A stretch of DNA of 64,000 nt from Pantoea sp. SOD02 (GCF_024707505.1 NZ_CP102604.1:868001-932000); one strand, 5' to 3'. Numbered from the stretch's first letter, positions 40,374-52,363 are shown. Numbers and translations: made by a program. The notes: generated from the sequence alone by a model not told the origin.

Positions 40374-42785
40374 ATGGCGATGAAAAAGTTGCTCATAGCG
40401 TCGCTGCTGTTTAGCAGCGCCACCGTTTACGGTGCAGACGATTTCGTAGTGAAGGACATTCATTTCGAAGGTCTCCAGCGAGTCGCCGTCGGCGCGGCTC
40501 TGCTCAGCATGCCGGTACGTGTCGGTGATACGGTGAATGACGATGATGTCAGAAACACCATTCGCTCACTGTTCGCCACCGGTAACTTTGAAGATGTGCA
40601 GGTTCTGCGTGACGGTACAACCCTGATTGTTCAGGTGAAAGAGCGTCCGACCATTGCCAACATCACTTTCTCCGGCAACAAAGCGGTGAAAGAAGATCAG
40701 CTGAAACAGAACCTCGAAGCTTCTGGCGTGCGCGTTGGCGAAGCGCTGGACCGCACCACGCTCTCTTCAATTGAGAAGGGCCTGGAAGACTTCTACTACA
40801 GCGTCGGTAAATACACCGCCAGCGTCAAAGCCATTGCTACGCCGCTGCCGCGCAACCGTGTGGATCTGAAATTCGTCTTCCAGGAAGGCGTTTCAGCACA
40901 GATCCAGCAGATCAACATCGTCGGCAATAAAGCGTTTAGCTCTGACGAACTGATCTCGCGCTTCTCACTGCGTGATGAAGTGCCATGGTGGAACGTGGTG
41001 GGCGATCGCAAATACCAGAAGCAGAAGTTAGCGGGCGATCTCGAAACCCTGCGCAGCTTCTATCTGGATCGCGGTTATGCGCGTTTCAACATCGATTCAA
41101 CGCAGGTGAGCCTGACGCCAGATAAGAAAGGCATCTACATCACCGTGAACATCAATGAAGGCGATCAGTACAAGATTGCCGGCGTGATCGTGAACGGCAG
41201 CATGGCGGGCCATTCTGCTGAAATCGAAAAGATGACCAGAATTCCAGCGGGTGAGCTGTATAACGGCACCAAAGTCACCCAAATGGAAGATGACATCAAG
41301 AAATTGCTGGGTCGCTACGGTTACGCCTATCCGCGCGTAATGACGCAGCCAGAAATTAATGATGCTGATAAAACCGTCAAGCTGCATATCAACGTGGATG
41401 CGGGCAACCGTTACTACGTGCGTAAAGTGCGCTTTGAAGGCAACGACACCTCAAAAGATTCAGTGCTGCGCCGTGAAATGCGTCAGATGGAAGGTGCCTG
41501 GTTGGGCAGCGACCTCGTCGATCAGGGTAAAGAGCGTCTGAATCGTACCGGCTACTTCGAAACCGTGGATGTGGATACGCAGCGCGTTCCAGGTGCACCA
41601 GACCAGGTTGATGTGGTCTACAAGGTTAAAGAGCGTAACACCGGTACCTTCAACTTTGGTGTTGGTTACGGTACTGAAAGTGGCGTGAGCTTCCAGGTGG
41701 GTGTGACCCAGGAAAACTGGCTCGGCACCGGTAACACCGTTGGCATCAGCGGTACCAAAAACGATTACCAGACCTATGCTGAGTTCTCACTGACCGATCC
41801 GTACTTCACGGTCGACGGTGTGAGCCTTGGCGGTCGTTTGTTCTATAACGACTTTAAAGCCGATGACGCGGATCTGTCTGACTATACCAACAAAAGTTAT
41901 GGTCTCGACGGTACGCTGGGCTTCCCGGTCAACGAAAACAACACCCTGCGTGTTGGTTTAGGTTACGTGCATAACGACCTGTCCAACATGCGTCCACAGG
42001 TGGCGATGTGGCGTTATCTGGATTCAGTCGGTCGTCATCAGGGCTTGAATGATGATGGTGATTTCTCTGCGGATGATTTCACCTTCAACTACGGTTGGAC
42101 CTATAACACCTTAGACCGCGGCTTCTTCCCAACGCGCGGTAACCGTACCAACCTGAACGGTAAAGTGACGATTCCAGGCTCTGATAACGCGTTCTACAAA
42201 GCGACATTGGATAGCCAGCAATATGTACCGCTGAACCGCGATGGTACGTGGGTAGTATTAGGCCGTGGCCGTGTTGGATATGGTGACGGACTTAATGGTA
42301 AAGAGATGCCGTTCTATGAGAACTTCTACGGCGGTGGTTCGAGCACAGTTCGTGGCTTCCAGTCCAATACCATTGGTCCTAAAGCTGCGTATCTGAACGA
42401 TGGCTCGTCAACCTGTAATCTCTCAGATCCAAACGGCGTCTGTAAGTCGGATGATGCGGTTGGTGGTAACGCCATGGCGATTGCCAGCCTTGAGCTGATC
42501 ACGCCAACGCCGTTCCTGAGCGAGAAGTATGCGAATTCCGTGCGTACCTCGGTGTTTATGGATGCCGGTACCGTTTGGGATACCAAATGGCAGAACACTG
42601 CGGAAACACGCGCGGCGGGTGTGCCAGATTACAGCGATCCTAATAACATTCGCGTCTCTGCCGGTGTGGCACTGCAGTGGATGTCACCGTTAGGACCGCT
42701 GGTATTCTCATACGCCCAGCCGATGAAGAAAGTCGAGGGAGACAAGTCAGAGCAATTCCAGTTTAACATTGGTAAAACCTGGTAA
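40374..42785 (+). CDS. bamA: Outer-membrane assembly factor BamA
   Basis: Core of the BAM complex that folds and inserts beta-barrel proteins. The 803-residue precursor has a 20-residue signal ([20 protein letters not shown]), five POTRA domains to about residue 420, and a 16-strand barrel. VRGF (in STVRGFQSN) is the conserved loop-6 motif, and a Cys pair lies in [16 protein letters not shown]. The chain ends NIGKTW. ATG 40374 gives the E. coli N-terminus; the open frame starts eight codons earlier. It lies between rseP and skp as in E. coli. Confidence 0.99.
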   Translation: MAMKKLLIASLLFSSATVYGADDFVVKDIHFEGLQRVAVGAALLSMPVRVGDTVNDDDVRNTIRSLFATGNFEDVQVLRDGTTLIVQVKERPTIANITFSGNKAVKEDQLKQNLEASGVRVGEALDRTTLSSIEKGLEDFYYSVGKYTASVKAIATPLPRNRVDLKFVFQEGVSAQIQQINIVGNKAFSSDELISRFSLRDEVPWWNVVGDRKYQKQKLAGDLETLRSFYLDRGYARFNIDSTQVSLTPDKKGIYITVNINEGDQYKIAGVIVNGSMAGHSAEIEKMTRIPAGELYNGTKVTQMEDDIKKLLGRYGYAYPRVMTQPEINDADKTVKLHINVDAGNRYYVRKVRFEGNDTSKDSVLRREMRQMEGAWLGSDLVDQGKERLNRTGYFETVDVDTQRVPGAPDQVDVVYKVKERNTGTFNFGVGYGTESGVSFQVGVTQENWLGTGNTVGISGTKNDYQTYAEFSLTDPYFTVDGVSLGGRLFYNDFKADDADLSDYTNKSYGLDGTLGFPVNENNTLRVGLGYVHNDLSNMRPQVAMWRYLDSVGRHQGLNDDGDFSADDFTFNYGWTYNTLDRGFFPTRGNRTNLNGKVTIPGSDNAFYKATLDSQQYVPLNRDGTWVVLGRGRVGYGDGLNGKEMPFYENFYGGGSSTVRGFQSNTIGPKAAYLNDGSSTCNLSDPNGVCKSDDAVGGNAMAIASLELITPTPFLSEKYANSVRTSVFMDAGTVWDTKWQNTAETRAAGVPDYSDPNNIRVSAGVALQWMSPLGPLVFSYAQPMKKVEGDKSEQFQFNIGKTW

Positions 42786-42880
42786 GGCTCTGAGCAGGGA
42801 AGTGAAAATACCGTCTTGCATGCGTGCTGCCTGATAATGCGGCACGCTGCAAACACACACGTTGAGGTAAGGAGTTTATA

Positions 42881-43381
42881 GTGAAAAAGTTGTTCTGTGC
42901 TGCTGCTCTGGGTGTTGCGTTAGCTGCTTCTGCGGGTGCCCAAGCGGCTGATAAAGTTGCCGTCGTGAACCTGAGCCAGGTTTTCCAGCAGTCTCCGCAG
43001 CGTGCTGCTGTTGCTAAACAGCTTGAAGGTGAATTCCAGAGCCGCGCCTCTGACCTCCAGTCTCAGCAGCAGAAGATCCAGCAAGAAATTCAGGATCTGC
43101 AGCGTAATGCATCGACCATGAAAGCGAGCGACCGCACCAAGAAAGAGAAGCAAATCTCTACTGAGCGTGCTGCCTTTGAACAAAAAGCACAGGCTTTTGA
43201 CAAAGACAACCAAACTCGTCAGATGCAGGAGCGTAACAAGCTGCTGGCTAAAATCCAGACCGCTGTTCAGTCTGTAGCGAAAAGCGAAGGTTACGATCTG
43301 GTTCTGGACTCTCAGGCCGTGCTGTACTCTTCTTCTGATGCTAAAGACATCACTGCTGACGTTGTAAAACAGGTTAAATAA
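42881..43381 (+). CDS. skp: Periplasmic chaperone Skp
   Basis: Trimeric jellyfish-shaped chaperone that holds unfolded outer-membrane proteins for BamA. The 166-residue precursor (E. coli 161) has a signal peptide to about residue 22 (AGAQA), a core VAVVNLSQVFQQ, long Gln/Lys/Arg-rich coiled-coil arms (about residues 45-125), and the C-terminal DVVKQVK. It starts with GTG 42881 after AAGGAG, as in E. coli. Its stop is three bases before the lpxD ATG. Confidence 0.97.
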   Translation: MKKLFCAAALGVALAASAGAQAADKVAVVNLSQVFQQSPQRAAVAKQLEGEFQSRASDLQSQQQKIQQEIQDLQRNASTMKASDRTKKEKQISTERAAFEQKAQAFDKDNQTRQMQERNKLLAKIQTAVQSVAKSEGYDLVLDSQAVLYSSSDAKDITADVVKQVK

Positions 43382-43384
43382 TTG

Positions 43385-44410
43385 ATGTCATCAATTCGAC
43401 TGGCTGATTTAGCCCAGCAGTTGGATGCAGAATTGCACGGAGATGGCGATATCGTCATCTCCGGCATTGCTTCTATGCAATCCGCCACAACTGGCCAAAT
43501 CACTTTTCTTGCAAACAGCCGCTACCGCGAGCAGCTCGCTACTATCCAGGCTTCAGCCGTGGTGCTGACGGAAGCGGATCTGGAGTGGTGTAAAACGGCC
43601 GCCCTGGTGGTGAAAAATCCTTACTTAACTTATGCCCGCATGGCACAACTGCTGGACACCACGCCGCAGCCCGCGCAGAATATCGCGCCCAGCGCGGTGA
43701 TCGATGCAACGGCTAAGCTGGGTAAGAATGTTTCGGTAGGCGCAAATGCGGTGATCGAGTCCGGCGTAGAGCTGGGTGACGACGTCGTTATTGGCGCAGG
43801 ATGTTTTGTTGGTAAGCAGACGCGTATCGGTCGCGGCTCACGTTTGTGGGCTAACGTCACGATTTATCACGAAATCCAGATTGGTCAGGATTGTCTGATT
43901 CAGTCCGGCACCGTCATTGGTGCTGATGGTTTCGGCTATGCTAACGATCGCGGCAATTGGGTGAAAATCCCGCAGCTGGGTACCGTAGTGATTGGTGATC
44001 GGGTAGAAATTGGTGCCTGTACCACCATCGATCGCGGCGCGCTGGATAACACTCTGATCGGCAATGGTGTTATCATAGATAACCAGTGTCAGATTGCGCA
44101 CAACGTCGTGATTGGTGATAACACCGCAGTTGCGGGTGGTGTGATCATGGCGGGTAGTCTGAAGATTGGACGTTACTGTATGATTGGCGGCGCCAGCGTC
44201 ATTAACGGCCATATGGAAATCTGTGACAAAGTGACCGTAACGGGCATGGGCATGGTAATGCGCCCCATCACAGAGCCAGGCGTGTATTCGTCGGGTATTC
44301 CACTGCAACCCAACAAAACCTGGCGTAAAACAGCAGCGCTGGTGATGAACATCGATGAAATAAGCAAACGCTTAAAAGCCATCGAACGTAAGGTCGGCAA
44401 AGACGACTAA
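43385..44410 (+). CDS. lpxD: UDP-3-O-(3-hydroxymyristoyl)glucosamine N-acyltransferase (LpxD)
   Basis: Third step of lipid A synthesis; adds the N-linked hydroxyacyl chain. The 341-residue protein equals E. coli LpxD. It has the N-terminal uridine-binding domain, then a hexapeptide-repeat left-handed beta-helix from about residue 100, with the catalytic His near 239 in [12 protein letters not shown], and a C-terminal helix ending RKVGKDD. ATG 43385 is preferred to the adjacent TTG 43382 by homology. fabZ follows after an unusually structured 190 bp gap. Confidence 0.98.
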   Translation: MSSIRLADLAQQLDAELHGDGDIVISGIASMQSATTGQITFLANSRYREQLATIQASAVVLTEADLEWCKTAALVVKNPYLTYARMAQLLDTTPQPAQNIAPSAVIDATAKLGKNVSVGANAVIESGVELGDDVVIGAGCFVGKQTRIGRGSRLWANVTIYHEIQIGQDCLIQSGTVIGADGFGYANDRGNWVKIPQLGTVVIGDRVEIGACTTIDRGALDNTLIGNGVIIDNQCQIAHNVVIGDNTAVAGGVIMAGSLKIGRYCMIGGASVINGHMEICDKVTVTGMGMVMRPITEPGVYSSGIPLQPNKTWRKTAALVMNIDEISKRLKAIERKVGKDD

Positions 44411-44427
44411 ACGCATCCCACGCTACT

Positions 44428-44502
44428 CGCTTTCATAACAAGAAGTGTATTTTCTGCCACCTTGGCTAACCCGAGAATGGCAGCAGGTATCGTAAGAAAG
44501 CG
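44428..44502. repeat. Nested inverted repeat in the lpxD-fabZ gap
   Basis: CGCTTTC (44428-44434) pairs with GAAAGCG (44496-44502), and inside it CTGCCA (44454-44459) pairs with TGGCAG (44478-44483), with a further near-match CTTGG/CCGAG. No T-run follows. It could be a decayed mobile repeat or an RNA structure in the lpxD-fabZ transcript. Confidence 0.65.
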
Positions 44503-44522
44503 AAACGCCCCGAACTAATTTG

Positions 44523-44558
44523 CGGCCTGCGGAAGATCATTTTGATCGGTGCAGGCCG
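44523..44558. repeat. Second hairpin in the lpxD-fabZ gap
   Basis: CGGCCTGC (44523-44530) pairs with GCAGGCCG (44551-44558), enclosing GATCA/TGATC (44535-44539 with 44543-44547). It ends 42 bp before fabZ. E. coli also has a GCGGCCTGC-type hairpin before fabZ, so this one may be functional. Confidence 0.75.
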
Positions 44559-44600
44559 TGTTATTGTTGCCATCAGATTTTTTAGGACAGGAAGAGTATT

Positions 44601-45056
44601 TTGACTACTGAAACGCATACTCTGAAAATTGAAGAGATTTTAGAACTGCTGCCACACCGCTATCCTTTCTTGCTGGTTGATCGCGTGCTGGATTTTGAAG
44701 AGCATAAATATCTGCGCGCGGTGAAGAACGTTTCTGTTAACGAACCGTTTTTCCAGGGACATTTCCCTGGTAAGCCGATTTTCCCAGGCGTTCTGATTCT
44801 GGAAGCGATGGCGCAAGCGACCGGCATTCTGGCGTTCAAAAGCGTTGGAAAACTGGAACCAGGCGAACTCTATTACTTCGCTGGTATCGATGAAGCCCGT
44901 TTCAAACGTCCGGTTGTGCCGGGCGATCAGATGATCATGGAAGTGACCTTCGAGAAAACCCGTCGTGGCTTGACGCGCTTTAAAGGCGTGGCGACCGTGG
45001 ACGGCAAAATTGTCTGTGAAGCGACCATGATGTGTGCCCGTAGCCGGGAGGCATAA
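44601..45056 (+). CDS. fabZ: 3-hydroxyacyl-[acyl-carrier-protein] dehydratase (FabZ)
   Basis: Dehydrates 3-hydroxyacyl-ACP in fatty-acid elongation and competes with LpxA for hydroxymyristoyl-ACP, balancing phospholipid and lipid A. The 151-residue protein has the hot-dog fold catalytic residues His54 ([12 protein letters not shown]) and Glu68 (LILEAMAQA). It starts at TTG 44601 after an AGGAAGAG ribosome binding site; E. coli also uses TTG. lpxA starts three bases after its stop. Confidence 0.98.
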   Translation: MTTETHTLKIEEILELLPHRYPFLLVDRVLDFEEHKYLRAVKNVSVNEPFFQGHFPGKPIFPGVLILEAMAQATGILAFKSVGKLEPGELYYFAGIDEARFKRPVVPGDQMIMEVTFEKTRRGLTRFKGVATVDGKIVCEATMMCARSREA

Positions 45057-45059
45057 TAA

Positions 45060-45848
45060 GTGATTGATTCAACCGCCAATATCCATCCCAGTTCTGTCAT
45101 TGAAGAGGGTGCCGTTATCGGCGCCAATGTTCACATCGGTCCGTTCTGTTTTGTCGGTGCCAATGTGGAAATTGGTGAAGGAACGGTTCTCAAATCGCAC
45201 GTGGTGGTGAACGGCCATACGCGTATCGGCAAAGACAATCAGATCTACCAGTTCGCTTCCATTGGTGAAGTGAACCAGGACCTGAAATATGCGGGCGAAC
45301 CGACGCGCGTTGAAATTGGCGATCGTAACCGCATCCGCGAGAGCGTGACCATTCATCGTGGCACCACGCAGGGCGGCAATGTGACCAAAGTCGGCAGCGA
45401 TAACCTGCTGATGGTGAATGCTCACATCGCGCATGACTGCGTGATCGGCAATCGCTGCATCTTTGCTAACAATGCCACGCTGGGCGGTCACGTCACCGTT
45501 GATGATTTTGCAATTATCGGCGGCATGACGGCGGTACATCAGTGGTGCACCATTGGTGCTCACGTGATGGTTGGCGGTTGTTCAGGCGTCGCGCAGGATG
45601 TGCCGCCTTATGTCATTGCGCAGGGCAACCACGCAACGCCATACGGTATCAACATCGAAGGTCTGAAGCGTCGCGGCTTTAGCAAAGAAGCGCTGCATGC
45701 CATTCGCAACGCGTACAAACTGCTGTACCGCAGCGGCAAAACGCTGGATGAAGTGAAACCAGAGATTGAAGAGCTGGCGAAACAACACAGCGAAGTGCAG
45801 CCTTTCTATGACTTCTTTGCCCGTTCAACGCGTGGATTGATTCGTTAA
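45060..45848 (+). CDS. lpxA: UDP-N-acetylglucosamine acyltransferase (LpxA)
   Basis: First step of lipid A synthesis. The 262-residue protein consists of hexapeptide repeats forming a left-handed beta-helix (about residues 1-185) plus a C-terminal helical domain. His122 and the catalytic His125 lie in [11 protein letters not shown]. It starts with GTG 45060, three bases after the fabZ stop, as in E. coli; lpxB follows three bases after its own stop, so fabZ-lpxA-lpxB are tightly co-translated. Confidence 0.98.
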   Translation: MIDSTANIHPSSVIEEGAVIGANVHIGPFCFVGANVEIGEGTVLKSHVVVNGHTRIGKDNQIYQFASIGEVNQDLKYAGEPTRVEIGDRNRIRESVTIHRGTTQGGNVTKVGSDNLLMVNAHIAHDCVIGNRCIFANNATLGGHVTVDDFAIIGGMTAVHQWCTIGAHVMVGGCSGVAQDVPPYVIAQGNHATPYGINIEGLKRRGFSKEALHAIRNAYKLLYRSGKTLDEVKPEIEELAKQHSEVQPFYDFFARSTRGLIR

Positions 45849-45851
45849 TCC

Positions 45852-47000
45852 ATGTCAGCGCGTCCCCTAACGATTGCCTTGGTCGCCGGAGAAACCTCCG
45901 GCGATATTCTTGGTGCAGGTCTCATCCGTGCGTTAAAAGCGCGCCATCCTGATGCGCGCTTTGTTGGCGTGGCCGGTCCGCTGATGCAGGCCGAAGGCTG
46001 CGAAGCCTGGTATGAGATGGAAGAGCTGGCGGTGATGGGCATCGTCGAAGTGCTGGGACGCCTGCGGCGTCTGCTGCACATTCGTCGTGACCTGACGCAG
46101 CGCTTCACCGAACTCAAGCCGGATGTGTTTGTGGGCATTGATGCGCCGGATTTCAACATCACGTTGGAAGGAAGTCTTAAGCACGCGGGCATTCGCACTA
46201 TTCACTACGTCAGCCCTTCCGTTTGGGCGTGGCGTCAAAAGCGCGTATTCAAAATCGGCCGCAACACTAATCTGGTGCTGGCATTCCTGCCGTTTGAAAA
46301 AGCGTTTTACGATCGTTTTAACGTGCCGTGCCGCTTTATCGGCCACACCATGGCTGATGCGATGCCGCTACAGCCCGATAAGTTGGCGGCGCGCCGCGAG
46401 TTAGGTATTGCTGAGGAGGCGATTTGCCTTGGCTTGTTGCCGGGCAGTCGTGGTGCGGAAGTGGAAATGCTCAGCGCCGATTTCCTGCGCGCCGCGCAGC
46501 TGCTGCGTCAGCGATATCCAACGCTGGAAATCGTGGTGCCGCTGGTGAACGCCAAACGCCGCGAGCAGTTTGAGCAGATCAAAGCGCAAGTTGCGCCTGA
46601 ACTGCCGATGCATTTGCTGGATGGCAAAGGTCGTCAGGCGATGCTGGCCAGCGATGCCGCTATTCTTGCATCTGGCACCGCCGCGCTGGAGTGCATGCTG
46701 GCGAAATGCCCGATGGTGGTCGGTTATCGCATGAAGCCGTCGACCTTCTGGCTGGCAAAACGTTTGGTAAAAACGCCTTACGTTTCCCTGCCAAATCTGT
46801 TAGCCGGTCGCGAGCTGGTGAAAGAGTTACTGCAGGATGAATGCCAGCCCGAAGCGTTAGCTGCGGCGCTGGAGCCGTTACTACACGCGGGCCCTGAGCG
46901 CGAAGCGCTGCTGAAAACCTTCACCGAGCTGCATCAACAGATTCGCTGGAATGCCGATGAGCAGGCGGCGGATGCGGTACTGGAGATCATCAATGGCTGA
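45852..47000 (+). CDS. lpxB: Lipid-A-disaccharide synthase (LpxB)
   Basis: Family 19 glycosyltransferase that joins UDP-diacylglucosamine and lipid X. The 382-residue protein has [14 protein letters not shown] near residues 13-26, [37 protein letters not shown] and the GTAALECML block. The length equals E. coli LpxB. rnhB begins 8 bp before its stop, indicating coupling. Confidence 0.98.
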   Translation: MSARPLTIALVAGETSGDILGAGLIRALKARHPDARFVGVAGPLMQAEGCEAWYEMEELAVMGIVEVLGRLRRLLHIRRDLTQRFTELKPDVFVGIDAPDFNITLEGSLKHAGIRTIHYVSPSVWAWRQKRVFKIGRNTNLVLAFLPFEKAFYDRFNVPCRFIGHTMADAMPLQPDKLAARRELGIAEEAICLGLLPGSRGAEVEMLSADFLRAAQLLRQRYPTLEIVVPLVNAKRREQFEQIKAQVAPELPMHLLDGKGRQAMLASDAAILASGTAALECMLAKCPMVVGYRMKPSTFWLAKRLVKTPYVSLPNLLAGRELVKELLQDECQPEALAAALEPLLHAGPEREALLKTFTELHQQIRWNADEQAADAVLEIING

Positions 47001-47619
47001 ATTTATCTATCCCAACGCGCAGCTGATTGCTGGCGTTGATGAAGTCGGACGCGGCCCGCTGGTTGGCGCAGTGGTGACGGCGGCGGTGATCCTTGATCCC
47101 GCCAACCCGATTGTCGGACTGGCCGACTCGAAAAAGCTCTCCGAGAAGCGTCGTCTGGCGCTGTATGACGAGATCAAAGAGAAGGCGCTGGCCTGGAGTC
47201 TTGGCCGAGCCGAGCCAGAAGAGATCGATCAGCTCAATATTCTGCACGCCACCATGCTGGCGATGCAGCGCGCGGTCGCGGGTTTGCACATTGCGCCGGA
47301 CTTCGTTCTGATCGATGGTAATCGTTGTCCCGCGCTGCCGATGCCCTCGCAGGCGGTGGTGAAGGGCGATAGCCTGGTGAAAGAGATCAGTGCAGCTTCG
47401 ATCATCGCCAAAGTCACGCGCGATCGTGAAATGGCCGAGCTGGATCTGCTGTTCCCGCAATATGGCTTTGCGCAACACAAAGGTTATCCAACCGCGCTGC
47501 ACATGGAAAAGCTGACGCAGCACGGCGCCACACCTCATCATCGTCGCAGCTTTGCGCCGGTGCGTAACGCCTTGATTGATGCTGACGTGCTGGCAGCCCG
47601 CCAGCCAACTACGCTTTAA
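46993..47619 (+). CDS. rnhB: Ribonuclease HII (RnhB)
   Basis: Cuts RNA in RNA-DNA hybrids, especially at single ribonucleotides in DNA. Catalytic Asp16-Glu17 lie in [15 protein letters not shown], a further acidic residue in FVLIDGN, and [10 protein letters not shown] and [13 protein letters not shown] are family blocks. ATG 46993 gives [10 protein letters not shown] and 208 residues (E. coli 198, the excess being C-terminal). It overlaps the end of lpxB by 8 bp and lies 31 bp before dnaE. Confidence 0.97.
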   Translation: MAEFIYPNAQLIAGVDEVGRGPLVGAVVTAAVILDPANPIVGLADSKKLSEKRRLALYDEIKEKALAWSLGRAEPEEIDQLNILHATMLAMQRAVAGLHIAPDFVLIDGNRCPALPMPSQAVVKGDSLVKEISAASIIAKVTRDREMAELDLLFPQYGFAQHKGYPTALHMEKLTQHGATPHHRRSFAPVRNALIDADVLAARQPTTL

Positions 47620-47650
47620 TAGCCTGACGCTGTTTTAACCGGAAACTGAT

Positions 47651-50600
47651 ATGGCTGAACCTCGTTTTATACATCTGCGCGTCCACAGTGATTACTCCAT
47701 GGTTGATGGTCTGGCGAAAACCGGACCTTTAGTCAAGAAGGCGGCTGCGCTGGGCATGCCGGCGATCGCGATTACCGACTACATCAACCTGTGCGGGCTG
47801 GTGCGTTTTTACGGTAGTGCGCATGGCGCGGGGATCAAGCCGATTGTTGGTGCTGATTTTCAGGTTGCCAGTGAATTAATGGGCGATGAGCTGACGCAGT
47901 TAACTCTGCTGGCGGCCAATAACACCGGTTATCAAAACCTGACCTTGTTGATTTCGCGTGCGTATCAGCGTGGTTACGGCATTGCGGGCCCAATCATCGA
48001 TCGAGACTGGCTACTGGAGCTGGGCGAAGGCCTGATTCTGCTGTCTGGCGGACGTCGTGGCGATGTGGGCCGCAGTCTGCTGCGCGGCAATAGCGCGATG
48101 GTCGCGCAGTGTTTGAGCTTTTATCAGCAACACTTCCCGAATCGTTATTACCTTGAATTGATGCGCACCGGTCGCGCCGATGAAGAGGCCTATCTGCATG
48201 CTGCCGTCGAACTGGCAATTGCCGAAGGTATTCCTGTCGTTGCCACCAACGAAGTGTGCTTCCTTAATGAAGAAGATTTTGATGCGCATGAAATCCGCGT
48301 GGCGATTCATGACGGCTACACGCTGGACGATCCCAAGCGTCCGCGCAACTACAGTCCTCAGCAATATATGCGCAGTGAAGAGGAGATGTGCGAGCTGTTC
48401 TCGGACATCCCGGAAGCGCTGGAAAATAGCGTAGAGATTGCTAAGCGCTGTAACGTGACGGTGCGCCTTGGCGAGTATTTCCTGCCGCAGTTCCCCACCG
48501 GTGATATGAGCACTGAAGACTTCCTCGTGGCGAAGTCGCGCGAAGGCCTGGAAGAGCGTATGGAATTCCTCTTCCCGGATCCGGCGGTGCGCGCTGAAAA
48601 ACGCGTGGAATATGATGAACGTCTGGAGATTGAACTCACCGTTATCAACCAGATGGGCTTCCCCGGCTACTTCCTGATCGTGATGGAGTTTATCCAGTGG
48701 TCGAAGGACAACGGTATTCCCGTGGGTCCAGGCCGTGGTTCGGGTGCCGGTTCATTAGTGGCGTATGCGCTGAAAATTACCGATATCGATCCGCTGGAAT
48801 TTGACCTGCTGTTCGAGCGCTTCCTGAACCCGGAACGTGTCTCGATGCCCGACTTCGACGTCGACTTCTGCATGGAGAAACGCGATCAGGTGATCGATCA
48901 CGTGGCCGATATGTATGGACGTGATGCGGTATCGCAGATCATTACGTTCGGTACCATGGCAGCGAAAGCGGTTATTCGCGATGTGGGACGCGTACTCGGC
49001 CATCCGTACGGTTTTGTTGATCGTATCTCTAAACTGATCCCGCCGGATCCAGGCATGACGCTGGAGAAAGCCTTCCTGGCTGAACCGCAGCTGCCGGAGA
49101 TCTACGAGGCAGATGAAGAGGTGAAAGCGCTGATCGACATGGCGCGTAAACTGGAAGGTGTCACGCGTAACGCCGGTAAACACGCCGGTGGTGTGGTGAT
49201 CTCGCCGACCAAAATCACCGACTTTGCGCCGCTGTACTGTGATGAGAACGGGCAGTTCCCGGTTACTCAGTTTGATAAGAATGACGTGGAATATGCCGGG
49301 CTGGTGAAGTTTGACTTCCTTGGTCTGCGTACGCTCACCATCATTGACTGGGCGCTGAAGATGATTAACCCGCGCCGTGAAAAGCAGGGTTTGCCACCGA
49401 TTGATATCGCCGCCATCCCGCTGGAAGACAAAAAAAGCTTCGATATGCTGCAGCGCTCGGAAACTACTGCGGTATTCCAGCTTGAATCGCGCGGCATGAA
49501 AGATCTGATCAAACGTCTGAAGCCTGACTGCTTCGAAGATATGATCGCACTGGTGGCGCTGTTCCGTCCGGGACCGCTGCAATCGGGCATGGTAGATAAC
49601 TTCATCGACCGTAAGCACGGCCGCGAAGAGATTTCGTATCCGGATATTCAGTGGCAGCACGAAACCCTGAAACCGGTGCTGGAGCCGACCTACGGCATCA
49701 TTCTGTATCAGGAACAGGTGATGCAGATTGCTCAGGTGCTGTCTGGCTATACGCTGGGCGGCGCGGACATGTTGCGTCGTGCGATGGGTAAAAAGAAACC
49801 TGAAGAGATGGCGAAGCAGCGTTCGGTGTTCCAGGACGGTGCGGAGAAGATGGGCGTCGACGGCGAACTGTCGATGAAAATCTTCGATCTGGTAGAGAAG
49901 TTCGCCGGCTATGGCTTTAACAAGTCGCACTCCGCTGCTTACGCACTGGTTTCTTACCAAACGCTGTGGCTGAAAGCGCACTATCCGGCAGAGTTCATGG
50001 CGGCCGTAATGACCGCCGATATGGACAACACCGAGAAAGTGGTTGGCCTGGTTGATGAATGCTGGCGCATGGGCCTCAAAGTGCTGCCGCCAGACATCAA
50101 TTCAGGACTCTACCCGTTTCACGTTAACGATGAAGGTGAGATCGTGTACGGCATCGGCGCGATCAAAGGCGTGGGTGAAGGTCCGATCGAAGCGATCATT
50201 GAAGCGCGTAATGAAGGCGGTTACTTCAAAGAGCTGTTTGATCTCTGTGCGCGCACCGACACCAAAAAGATCAACCGTCGCGTGATGGAAAAACTGATCA
50301 TGTCGGGCGCGTTCGATCGTCTTGGCCCGCATCGCGCGGCCTTGATGAGTGCGCTTGGCGATGCCTTAAAAGCGGCCGATCAGCATGCCAAAGCCGAAGC
50401 CATCGGCCAGGCCGATATGTTTGGCGTGCTGGCGGAAGAACCGGAGCAGGTAGAGAAATCCTACGCCAGCATCACGCCGTGGCCTGAACAAATTCAACTG
50501 GATGGCGAACGTGAGACCTTGGGTCTGTATCTCACCGGACATCCAATTAATCAGTATTTGAAAGAAATTGAGCGTTACGTCGGCGGCATGCGCCTGAAAG

Positions 50601-51133
50601 ACATGCATCCGACAGATCGTGGTAAAGTAACCGTCGCGGCGGGGCTGGTGATTGCCGCCCGCGTGATGGTCACTAAACGCGGCAACAGAATTGGTATTTG
50701 TACGATTGACGATCGTTCTGGTCGTCTTGAAGTGATGTTATTTACCGATGCGTTAGATAAATACCAGCAGTTGCTGGAGAAGGACCGTATCCTGATCGTC
50801 AGTGGACAGGTCAGCTTTGATGACTTTAGCGGTGGCCTTAAAATGACCGCTCGGGAAGTTATGGACATCGACGAAGCGCGGGAAAAATACGCGCGCGGAC
50901 TTGCTATCTCGCTGACGGACAGGCAAATTGATGACCAGCTTTTAAACCGTCTCCGCCAGTCTCTGGAGCCTCATCGCTCCGGGACCATTCCGGTGCATCT
51001 CTACTATCAGAGAGCCGATGCGCGAGCGAAGCTACGCTTTGGTGCAGCGTGGCGTATTTCGCCCAGCGATCGTTTACTCAACGATTTGCGGTCGTTAGTA
51101 GGATCGGAGCAGGTGGAACTGGAGTTTGACTAA
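47651..51133 (+). CDS. dnaE: DNA polymerase III alpha subunit (DnaE)
   Basis: Replicative polymerase subunit. The 1160-residue protein is the same length as in E. coli. It has the N-terminal PHP domain ([18 protein letters not shown]), a C-family polymerase core with catalytic aspartates in [13 protein letters not shown] near residues 399-411, a helix-hairpin-helix region, an OB fold ([21 protein letters not shown]) and a C-terminal tau-binding region. Start ATG 47651 follows GGAAACTG. accA follows after 12 bp. Confidence 0.99.
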   Translation: MAEPRFIHLRVHSDYSMVDGLAKTGPLVKKAAALGMPAIAITDYINLCGLVRFYGSAHGAGIKPIVGADFQVASELMGDELTQLTLLAANNTGYQNLTLLISRAYQRGYGIAGPIIDRDWLLELGEGLILLSGGRRGDVGRSLLRGNSAMVAQCLSFYQQHFPNRYYLELMRTGRADEEAYLHAAVELAIAEGIPVVATNEVCFLNEEDFDAHEIRVAIHDGYTLDDPKRPRNYSPQQYMRSEEEMCELFSDIPEALENSVEIAKRCNVTVRLGEYFLPQFPTGDMSTEDFLVAKSREGLEERMEFLFPDPAVRAEKRVEYDERLEIELTVINQMGFPGYFLIVMEFIQWSKDNGIPVGPGRGSGAGSLVAYALKITDIDPLEFDLLFERFLNPERVSMPDFDVDFCMEKRDQVIDHVADMYGRDAVSQIITFGTMAAKAVIRDVGRVLGHPYGFVDRISKLIPPDPGMTLEKAFLAEPQLPEIYEADEEVKALIDMARKLEGVTRNAGKHAGGVVISPTKITDFAPLYCDENGQFPVTQFDKNDVEYAGLVKFDFLGLRTLTIIDWALKMINPRREKQGLPPIDIAAIPLEDKKSFDMLQRSETTAVFQLESRGMKDLIKRLKPDCFEDMIALVALFRPGPLQSGMVDNFIDRKHGREEISYPDIQWQHETLKPVLEPTYGIILYQEQVMQIAQVLSGYTLGGADMLRRAMGKKKPEEMAKQRSVFQDGAEKMGVDGELSMKIFDLVEKFAGYGFNKSHSAAYALVSYQTLWLKAHYPAEFMAAVMTADMDNTEKVVGLVDECWRMGLKVLPPDINSGLYPFHVNDEGEIVYGIGAIKGVGEGPIEAIIEARNEGGYFKELFDLCARTDTKKINRRVMEKLIMSGAFDRLGPHRAALMSALGDALKAADQHAKAEAIGQADMFGVLAEEPEQVEKSYASITPWPEQIQLDGERETLGLYLTGHPINQYLKEIERYVGGMRLKDMHPTDRGKVTVAAGLVIAARVMVTKRGNRIGICTIDDRSGRLEVMLFTDALDKYQQLLEKDRILIVSGQVSFDDFSGGLKMTAREVMDIDEAREKYARGLAISLTDRQIDDQLLNRLRQSLEPHRSGTIPVHLYYQRADARAKLRFGAAWRISPSDRLLNDLRSLVGSEQVELEFD

Positions 51134-51145
51134 AACAGGAACATT

Positions 51146-52105
51146 ATGAGTCTTAATTACCTGGATTTTGAACAGCCAATCGCAGAGCTTGAAGCGAAAA
51201 TCGACTCGTTAAAATCGATTGGCCGTTCGGATGAGAAACACGATATTAATTTGGATGAGGAAGTGCAGCGTCTGCGCGAAAAAAGCGTTGAGCTGACCCG
51301 TAAAATCTTCTCCGATTTAGGCGCATGGCAAGTGGCGCAACTCGCGCGTCATCCGCTGCGTCCTTATACACTGGACTATATCCGCAACGCGTTTGATGAT
51401 TTCGACGAACTGGCTGGCGACCGTGCTTATGCCGATGATAAAGCGATTGTCGGCGGTATTGCCCGTCTTGACGGTCGTCCAGTGATGATCATTGGTCATC
51501 AGAAAGGTCGCGAAACCAAAGAGAAAATCCGTCGTAACTTCGGTATGCCGGCACCAGAAGGCTACCGCAAAGCGCTGCGTCTGATGGAAATGGCTGAACG
51601 TTTTAAGATGCCGCTGATCACCTTCATCGACACGCCGGGTGCTTATCCGGGCGTGGGTGCAGAAGAGCGCGGTCAATCTGAAGCGATCGCCCGCAACCTG
51701 CGTGAAATGTCTGGCCTGAAAATCCCGGTGATTTGTACCGTAATCGGCGAAGGCGGTTCCGGTGGTGCGCTGGCAATCGGTGTGGGCGACAAAGTCAACA
51801 TGCTGCAGTACAGCACCTATTCGGTAATTTCACCGGAAGGTTGTGCGTCGATTCTATGGAAAAGCGCCGACAAAGCACCGCTGGCTGCGGAAGCGATGGG
51901 CATCACAGCTGAGCGTCTGAAAGAGCTGAAGCTGATCGATTCCATCATTCCTGAGCCGCTGGGTGGCGCGCATCGTCATCCAGTTGATATCGCTGCCAGC
52001 TTGAAAAAGCAGCTGTTAGCGGATCTGGCCGATCTCGATGTGCTGAGCACCGAAGAGTTGCTCAACCGTCGCTATCAGCGCCTGATGAACTACGGCTACG
52101 CTTGA
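51146..52105 (+). CDS. accA: Acetyl-CoA carboxylase carboxyltransferase alpha subunit (AccA)
   Basis: Alpha half of the carboxyltransferase that makes malonyl-CoA for fatty-acid synthesis; partners are AccD, AccB and AccC encoded elsewhere. The 319-residue protein matches E. coli AccA, with [44 protein letters not shown] and [15 protein letters not shown] forming the acyl-CoA site. Last gene of the long block, followed by a strong terminator. Confidence 0.99.
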   Translation: MSLNYLDFEQPIAELEAKIDSLKSIGRSDEKHDINLDEEVQRLREKSVELTRKIFSDLGAWQVAQLARHPLRPYTLDYIRNAFDDFDELAGDRAYADDKAIVGGIARLDGRPVMIIGHQKGRETKEKIRRNFGMPAPEGYRKALRLMEMAERFKMPLITFIDTPGAYPGVGAEERGQSEAIARNLREMSGLKIPVICTVIGEGGSGGALAIGVGDKVNMLQYSTYSVISPEGCASILWKSADKAPLAAEAMGITAERLKELKLIDSIIPEPLGGAHRHPVDIAASLKKQLLADLADLDVLSTEELLNRRYQRLMNYGYA

Positions 52106-52124
52106 TACATTAGATTGAAGCAAG

Positions 52125-52149
52125 AAGCGGACCTCGGTCCGCTTTTTTT
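52125..52149 (+). terminator. Rho-independent terminator after accA
   Basis: Eight-base stem AAGCGGAC/GTCCGCTT with a CTCG loop and a seven-base T-run including the stem end, 20 bp after the accA stop. Confidence 0.95.
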
Positions 52150-52176
52150 ACGCCTGCTAATCGATAATTTCGCATT

Positions 52177-52242
52177 GGTCGCCATAAATGGCGACCCTAC
52201 AAAACCGCATCGTTTTCCGTAGGGTAGCCATTCATGGCGACC
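52177..52242. repeat. Palindromic repeat pair, copies 3a and 3b (accA-ldcC gap)
   Basis: Copy 3a (52177-52200) reads GGTCGCCAT-AA-ATGGCGACCCTAC. Copy 3b (52219-52242) reads GTAGGGTAGCCATTCATGGC then GACC, in the opposite orientation. The 18 bases between contain AAAAC...GTTTT, so the two units can pair as one larger hairpin, the arrangement seen in REP/BIME elements. Same family as 13702-13728 and 17411-17455. The remaining 120 bp to ldcC shows no gene. Confidence 0.9.
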
Positions 52243-52363
52243 TTTTTTAGCCCAAGCACACAACCCAAAGCGCGATGAACCCAAACAGCAGAGCATTCCA
52301 GGTTTATCCGCGCGCGCTTTTCGCTATCCTTATTCAGTGCCACAACACCACAGGAGGTGAGCA

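Noticed and set aside
48755..49981. Minus-strand frame of 408 codons inside dnaE
   Set aside because: Reverse-strand shadow of the strongly conserved polymerase core.
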